Positions 58,328 to 64,000 of a stretch of DNA of 64,000 nucleotides are shown here, one piece after another. Positions within the stretch are counted from its first letter, which is position 1. Every line of letters starts with the position of its first letter. Made by a program: the position numbers and the translations under genes. The stretch is taken from NCBI GenBank assembly GCA_973895155.1, contig OZ316894.1, positions 7,006,001 to 7,070,000 of the forward strand, read 5' to 3'. The DNA is from Marsupella aquatica. Taxonomy: Eukaryota; Marchantiophyta. Under the pieces are notes generated by a model. That model was given only the letters and a program-made list of their open reading frames with translations. It was not told the origin of the DNA and ran no database searches.

Positions 58328-60565
58328 AAACGGATGCTTTGTGCATAAGCAACGATGCAGCTCAGGTGGAGACGTCCGGGACCTCTAGCTGACGATGAGT
58401 TGTAGGAGCCCAAGCATGAGCACTGCATCAGTCCAATCACAATGGGCAAAGGCATTTCACCTATGAATATCTAACTAAAAAGTTATGGACGTAACAAGTT
58501 AGCTTCATGTCTAGTCGATTAGGTAGGAGTCCAAGTAGAGGGCCAAAAATAGGGGACCAAAATTGGTCCAGGGTGACAGGTCACCGGAAGCATATGTGAG
58601 GGGAGTGATGCCATGAATTTGCTATAAAATTTGCAATGAATTTTTAACTTGCTGCCATGAATTCTATGTGACTAGCTAAGGTCCCCACCAAGGTGGCAAA
58701 TTCATGCAAGCAAGTTCAAAAATGAACTCTTTCGTCTCTTTGTAGACCCTCTTAATTTGCTCCATGATGTTCTGGCAGAAATTCATCAAATAAAGTGATC
58801 ACGCCATAGTAGTGTGAGCAGCTACTTCTCCTCTTCCCTAAGAAGTAGAGTAGTTATGTCATACAATCTATATCATGCATGTGAACTTTTGATTTTCCTA
58901 CATTCTTTTAAAAAGACACTTAGATCTGGCCATTAATCCTCTTAGCTACGTAAGGATTTGGCAAATAGGGCTTCTAGTAGCACTAGAATTGATTAGCTGG
59001 GGTCTTTGTTGCTTGTACCTCCATCTAGACTGTGTTAGTGTCACCCTTACCTTTGGGCAATAGTATTTTGCCTTTCTTCCGTGTGGTTTTGTTTTGGGTT
59101 TTTACTCCCTCTTGGCCCTCCTGTTGGTTGGTTGTGGTGTTTCATGGCCCTCGACTTGTTATTGTTTTGTGTCCTTCTGGTCTTCGCTGCAGTGGTCATT
59201 TTAATAAATTGCCGAGTTCCACAAAACAAAAACCAAATAGGGAGTCTTGGGGGAGGGAGGTGTTGACTACACAAGTTTATAGGAGCACAAAAAATAGATA
59301 TATTTGAATAATATTTGCAAAAACTATATAGTCATAGGAAGGAAGTATTGCCCATATATTAAGAGTTTGCTCTAATATATACCTTTTAGGCCATTGCAAC
59401 TAAAATAAAAAAATGTTCTCAAACCATTTTATAGTAAACAAAGGTATACAAATATGATTGTATGTGGTATAATGTAATATACAAAAACTTAACCCTAAGG
59501 GAAAATCTGTTTGACTTTGTGCAGATACTAACCAAAGCATTTTCCACTACTGTTTAGATGGAAAATAGGGTAGAAAATTAGGCTGCTCCACCCCACCTTA
59601 TAGTATCCAGAAAGTTGTATCCATTGGATGATGCTAAATCAATTGGTGCAAGGCACTAATATTTGCCCATTTGGTAGAACACCTACCCTCAAAGTTTGTC
59701 AGTAAAATTCCCAATGAAATATTACATTTCCAACAGTTGGACAGCGTAAGATAAGTAACACCTCATAGAAACCAAATAAGGTACCAACTCTGAGATCCCA
59801 AACACTTTTGTGGATGCCAAACAGGAGCCACTGGACCCAAAAGGCAAGAGACCCAAAAGGCAAGAGACCCAGGAAAAACCCCAATGGCACACTAGGAAAA
59901 ACCGCAAGAAGATCAAAGAGCCAAACCCCCAAGACTCCCCTACAAGACTCCCCCACACAAGCCCCCAATTCCTAAAGAGTCCCCTACAAGGGCAAACTAA
60001 ATCCACGGTTTTGTCTTTCTTGCCTTGTCGAGTTGTCACACATAACCAGGGTTTCCTCTTTTACCTTGGGCACGTGCCACTTATAAAACCCATAATCTAG
60101 TCATAAATGGCAAGCTGAGAGGCCCGAGTAGCAAAAACTTTACATGGTCATATTATGGTAGATCTATGTAGATTCAGATCTGGACCATTGATTTTAACAA
60201 ATCATCACTAAAACCATTTAAAAACCTCTCTGAACCATTAGCAACCCACTTCACCTGGTTGCAAGTGTGCGAAATTTGGCACAGAAAGGAAACACTGCAC
60301 ACAACACTAAGCTCTACCATTATTTAATGTGTGTAAGGAAATTGGGCATGCCATTTGGCACGAGCAGGACCAAGCCACGACACGAACAAAAATGTGTCCC
60401 TGGGGCTTGCCTGAAAAACGAGACACAAGCCTGGCTTAAACGAGTGGGCAGGTGCTGCTTTTTGTTGCGGTCAAGGCTTATTGATTTCCTGATCGTGTTT
60501 TTGTGCAGGGTCCACGGAATAAAACCAATACAAATCTTTCGTTGACTCGGGAAAAATTCGAAATC
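58328..60565. other. Repeat-rich spacer downstream of the ligase gene
   Basis: Contains T/G-rich LINE-3'-end-like DNA (59032-59225) and a 17-bp tandem duplication (ACCCAAAAGGCAAGAGA, 59838-59872) in a purine-rich stretch. It also holds many short open frames without domain signatures. No gene is supported. Confidence 0.5.
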
Positions 60566-63340
60566 TCACTGTGCTGGTATGGTATCATATAATCTTGAAA
60601 GGGCTAAATCTAGCACAGCCCTGAAGAACATCCGAGGGTAAATCGGAGGGTTCTCTGCAAGAGCCTGCAGGGCATGAAATCATTTCAGTAACAGTGCACT
60701 CTGATTTCCCAAAACAGGCAAGCACTTGAGTTGGATCCTCGGTTGGGTCTCGGATTTTACAAAGGAGTCTCGATCACGCAACATAAGTTATTCAACTGGT
60801 GATGCCATCATGCACACTCCAAAGATGGAGATTTTTTACCTGATGGATGAGCACCGTCGAGGGAGTCATCCCTGGAACTGTATTTGCTTCAATGATGATG
60901 ACCTTTTGCAGAGAGCCAAAGATCAAGTTAAGACTTCATTTGCTTGCAGAAGCAAAACAATCCCACAACATTAGACTGATCTGCCAATTTTTGCTTGAGT
61001 TGCAAAAATTGCATCACACTGGTAAACGCGGTTCAATCCCAAGTCACTCCGGCAAAACTCAAACTTGAACCAAAATCAAATAATTTACAGGAAGTTATTG
61101 GAGCCTGCCTGCCCTTTCATAGTCAATGGAAATGAGAGTAGCTGACAGAATCAGAGTGTGCACCTCTCCCGTGTCCACTTGAAGAAATGCATCGATGCGC
61201 GCAAATCCCTCAATTCCCAGCGTGTTTGCTACAAGCGCAATTCTCTTCCTGCAACTTGAAATTGCCTCCTCCCTGCAATAGTGAGAGACGATCACCGTGG
61301 TCACTGTCTCCTCTCAGAGGCCCCACATAAGAAGAATACATGAATACTTTCAGAAGGACAGAGAATGACGGGATGATATTAATGAAATTGCAGCTTCTCA
61401 GGCCCCAATCAAGGACGAAGTTAACATAGGGAAAAGCAAGCAAGTTAGTTAGGATTTTCAAACCAACCTGACCAATGATGCTGGAGGAGGAGTTAAATTC
61501 ACACCTGTACCACCTGCCAAGCGGTCCAATTTAGTTAGCGTTTAGTATTTTTAGCAGCAGAACCTTCCTATTGCTAACAGGACATGATAGTCCTACATCA
61601 TACGGTCTTACCGCACTCTTTCGTCTGAGATGTCAAGCTACTGGCTAGTTGCCTAACATCTCACTAGTCGAAACCAAGGACACGCACAGTTTAAAGATCA
61701 TGAGAATTACTTAAACACGAAAATGAACCAGTGAATCACACCTAGGTGGAGGAAGAGAGAGAACCTTGAAATTTCTCCTCAAGAGATAGGATAGCTCCAT
61801 TCTCTTTCACTGTGATGCTGGGATTGAGAGCATACATTTCACCTTTTTTGCCCATGACACCAACTGTCACCTCCAACCAGCGACTCTTTCCAACCCATGA
61901 CAGACCACCTGAATTCTTATCTTCTGCAACTGCCCCAGTGCGTCCGTTGTGTGGAGATGTAATTAAAACATCATCAGTTTCTATAAAATTCTCAAAAAGT
62001 AATTTTTCAGGCAGAGGATCTGGCATCTCGATGATGCTGTGTACCTGCAAAAGTTTTTCCCATTGAATCGAATGAATTGTCTACCGAAAGATGAGAATAA
62101 CCGCTATACCAACCAGAAATTAGATGGTATTGACACAAAAACCATAGGTGGCGGTTCCCCAGATCTCGACATTGACACGACAAGTCTAACAGGGTATTTA
62201 GTGAAGAACCACGAACCGCACTCAAGCTGCCAGGTAGTATGCGTGGAACTTTCTCCAGCACGGCTCTCAAATAAACTTCAACGTCTTCCGGACAACTGCA
62301 CCAATTGAACTGGAGTATCTTCAGCATGCAGTAGAGCCAAGCATACTTTTTACATTAAAGAACACGTAGTATACCATGTCATTTCCACACCAGTAACTTC
62401 GAAACTTTGTAACATTAAGCACCTGCAGGTAGAGAGGCTCAGATTGATACCAGAGCCTGACCTATAATTAGGGCTCCGATCATTTAGGACATGTATGATT
62501 CGAATGCATACCGTAGTCTGGCAACTCCAGTAGAGCAGCCATCACTTATAGGCTTCACACATATACTACTTGCCCGCAGGTCCTCACAGAGCACATCCCA
62601 CATTTTGCCTGAACGGAATGTGCCCGTTATGACTGACTTGGCGTCTCCGAACTCTGAGCCATTCTTCGACAGTTCACTCATGCTAAAAACTCTCTTAGTT
62701 GCAGAGAATATTCCATCTTCAGAGAGCTGCAAGAAGGTACCAAGAAAATACAAGCTTCAATACTGTGAAGAAAAATTCTGTACAGTTGAAATCCTTTCCA
62801 ACAAAAAAGAGCAAGAAAATAGATACGGAAGACAATCTTGACGAGACCATACATGAGCCAAGGCCAGTCCGGTTGCCACTTTATCCATGCACAGTCTCGA
62901 TGCTTCCACACCAGACCCTGTTCGAAGATTTTTGTCACCACATCAATGGGCATTTCAAACTCAATTCAGATCTCTTCCAAAAAACGAATTAGATCTTAAA
63001 TTCTGACAAAAAACCTACGGAAACTTCTTTAGAAATGCCCTTAAATGACAAAATCTAACTCATCACTTTAGACAACTTGAGCGTCGGTGCCAGTCATACT
63101 GTTTCCAAAAACAAACCATCATATGGTGACCAATATTCCAGCTTCACAGCTACAATGAACTTGCAGGCGTCTTGTCAAGAGAGAACTACAGATTGCAGAA
63201 ACAAACAGCTGAACAATGGCATGCTGACACAAGTGCAAGAGATCTGCGGTATACTAGTGTATAAGAGTTACCTGTATAAGGTACACCCGAAGCCTCCAAA
63301 ACTTCTTGCAAAGTGCCATTCTCTCCAATTCCACCATGCA
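60566..63340 (-). CDS. D-alanine-D-alanine ligase, C-terminal ATP-grasp domain (gene continues past the right edge)
   Basis: ATP-grasp ligase that joins two D-alanines for peptidoglycan. Plant homologues are two-domain plastid proteins, and the exons seen match the second domain. Exons, 5' to 3': 63340-63272, 62917-62853, 62726-62512, 62295-62217, 62044-61765, 61513-61468, 61272-61164, 60902-60840 and 60664-60566, all GT-AG and in phase to a TGA. Landmarks are HGGIGENGTLQEVLEASGVP, GSGVEASRLCMDKVATGLAL, ICVKPISDGCSTGVARL, IIEMPDPLPEKLLFENFIET, WLEVTVGVMGKKGEMYAL, SLEEKFQGGTGVNLTPPP, GFARIDAFLQVDTGE and IIIEANTVPGMTPSTVLIHQ. The last two hold the metal-binding acidic/Asn residues of the active site. 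The 5' half, with any transit peptide, must lie beyond base 64000. Confidence 0.93.
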
Positions 63341-64000
63341 CTACGGTAAGCGCAAACAAAGCCACATTTACATGGTGAAAATTAGAATTGCAAAATACCG
63401 TTAAATGCAATGCTGATGAAGCAGCCAAAAAGGTGCTGCCAGCACATATTAGTGGCCAACTCTGTCTTGTTCGTTTAAATCTATGACGAATCTGCGTGCA
63501 GTCACTTTACAACTGTCAGTCTGGCATAACAAAATGCCACTACAATTCATTACAACTGTCTGTGAATAGTCTTCTGAAGATAGCTCGCAAATGTTGAGGC
63601 ATTGGCTTCACCATTCTCGCTCCTGCCGCTGTTACATCTACTTGAAGAACTTCTTATTCTACCTCTTCTCGAAGTTGTCGAAGGATAGCATGGAGTTGAA
63701 TTGACTTTAAATGTCCGCAGAACTCTATAACGGACGTGAGGCGGAGAGTGCAAGAGGGGAGGAGAGCTTGACAGCAGCAAGAGAAGGATTACCTACCTAA
63801 ATACCTGAGGACGACTAGTGCAGTATCCAGAACTATGTAGTATAGTGAGCGATCTCTCAATGGAAAGAATGCTTTTACTATACTGCACGCCAACAAACAT
63901 CTCGATGTACGAAGAAATAAGAATACCATTATTTAGACTCAGAGTTTGGATAAGAGGTAGAAGTTTGAGCTTCACCGGCGATAAACACAACTGCACCACA
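63341..64000 (-). other. Right edge: upstream part of the ligase gene, exons not resolved
   Basis: The ligase needs at least one more exon before 63340 (its first codon there is split). Open stretches at 63550-63780 and 63793-63999 follow plausible acceptors, but their translations do not match the expected linker or first domain clearly, so I do not call exons here. Confidence 0.4.

Noticed and set aside
59047-59307. Hydrophobic open frames near 59.1 kb
   Set aside because: They arise from a T/G-rich retroelement-like segment and occur in several frames at once.
61020-61060. GGTTCAATCCC, similar to a tRNA B box
   Set aside because: No matching A box or cloverleaf around it; it lies in a ligase intron.
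63550-63999. Candidate upstream exons of the ligase
   Set aside because: Acceptor sites look plausible, but the translations do not match the expected domain linker well enough to call.

Overview
This is a nuclear genome window from a land plant. Four host genes look intact and all lie on the minus strand: a nitrate/peptide transporter (NPF family), a gamma-glutamyl hydrolase, a DUF1749 alpha/beta hydrolase, and the 3' half of a plant-type D-alanine-D-alanine ligase. All are split by GT-AG introns; the rebuilt exons join in phase and keep their family motifs. Long introns, abundant decayed transposons and a mobile-element repertoire unlike that of a typical angiosperm suggest a bryophyte, lycophyte or fern. 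The exact lineage cannot be read from the sequence.

Left third (1-15.5 kb): a transposon island. The 3' end of a Ty1/copia element (1-1204) abuts an unusual unit (about 1.2-8.9 kb). This unit has two convergent genes: on the plus strand a ParB-like domain joined to a beta-class DNA amino-methyltransferase, and on the minus strand a DUF7869 protein that is probably an RNase H-fold transposase. Both are broken by small indels. The unit is dotted, between genes and inside introns, with 16-bp palindromes of the form CCGATA(A/T)4TATCGG. This is the best candidate for a new system. Next to it (9.1-10.3 kb) is the 3' part of a SWIM zinc-finger transposase of Mutator-like type, followed by an unrecognised minus-strand gene relic (10.9-14.7 kb).

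Middle (15.5-27 kb): repeat-rich spacer, then two plus-strand genes for disordered Ser/Pro/Thr-rich proteins. The second has a 27-residue repeat.

27.3-34.8 kb: the NPF transporter. 37-39.3 kb: a LINE-like fragment, a 147-bp tandem duplication, and a 983-bp long-TIR hairpin element with a perfect 9-bp target-site duplication. 40.7-45.2 kb: gamma-glutamyl hydrolase (folate deglutamylation). 46-52 kb: repeat-derived spacer. 52-56.1 kb: the DUF1749 hydrolase. 56.3-60.5 kb: pyrimidine tracts and a reversed LTR of the same copia family as the one at the left edge. 60.6 kb to the right end: the ligase, whose 5' half lies outside the window. The host genes are functionally unrelated. The ligase is of interest because plastid peptidoglycan is retained in many non-flowering plants.
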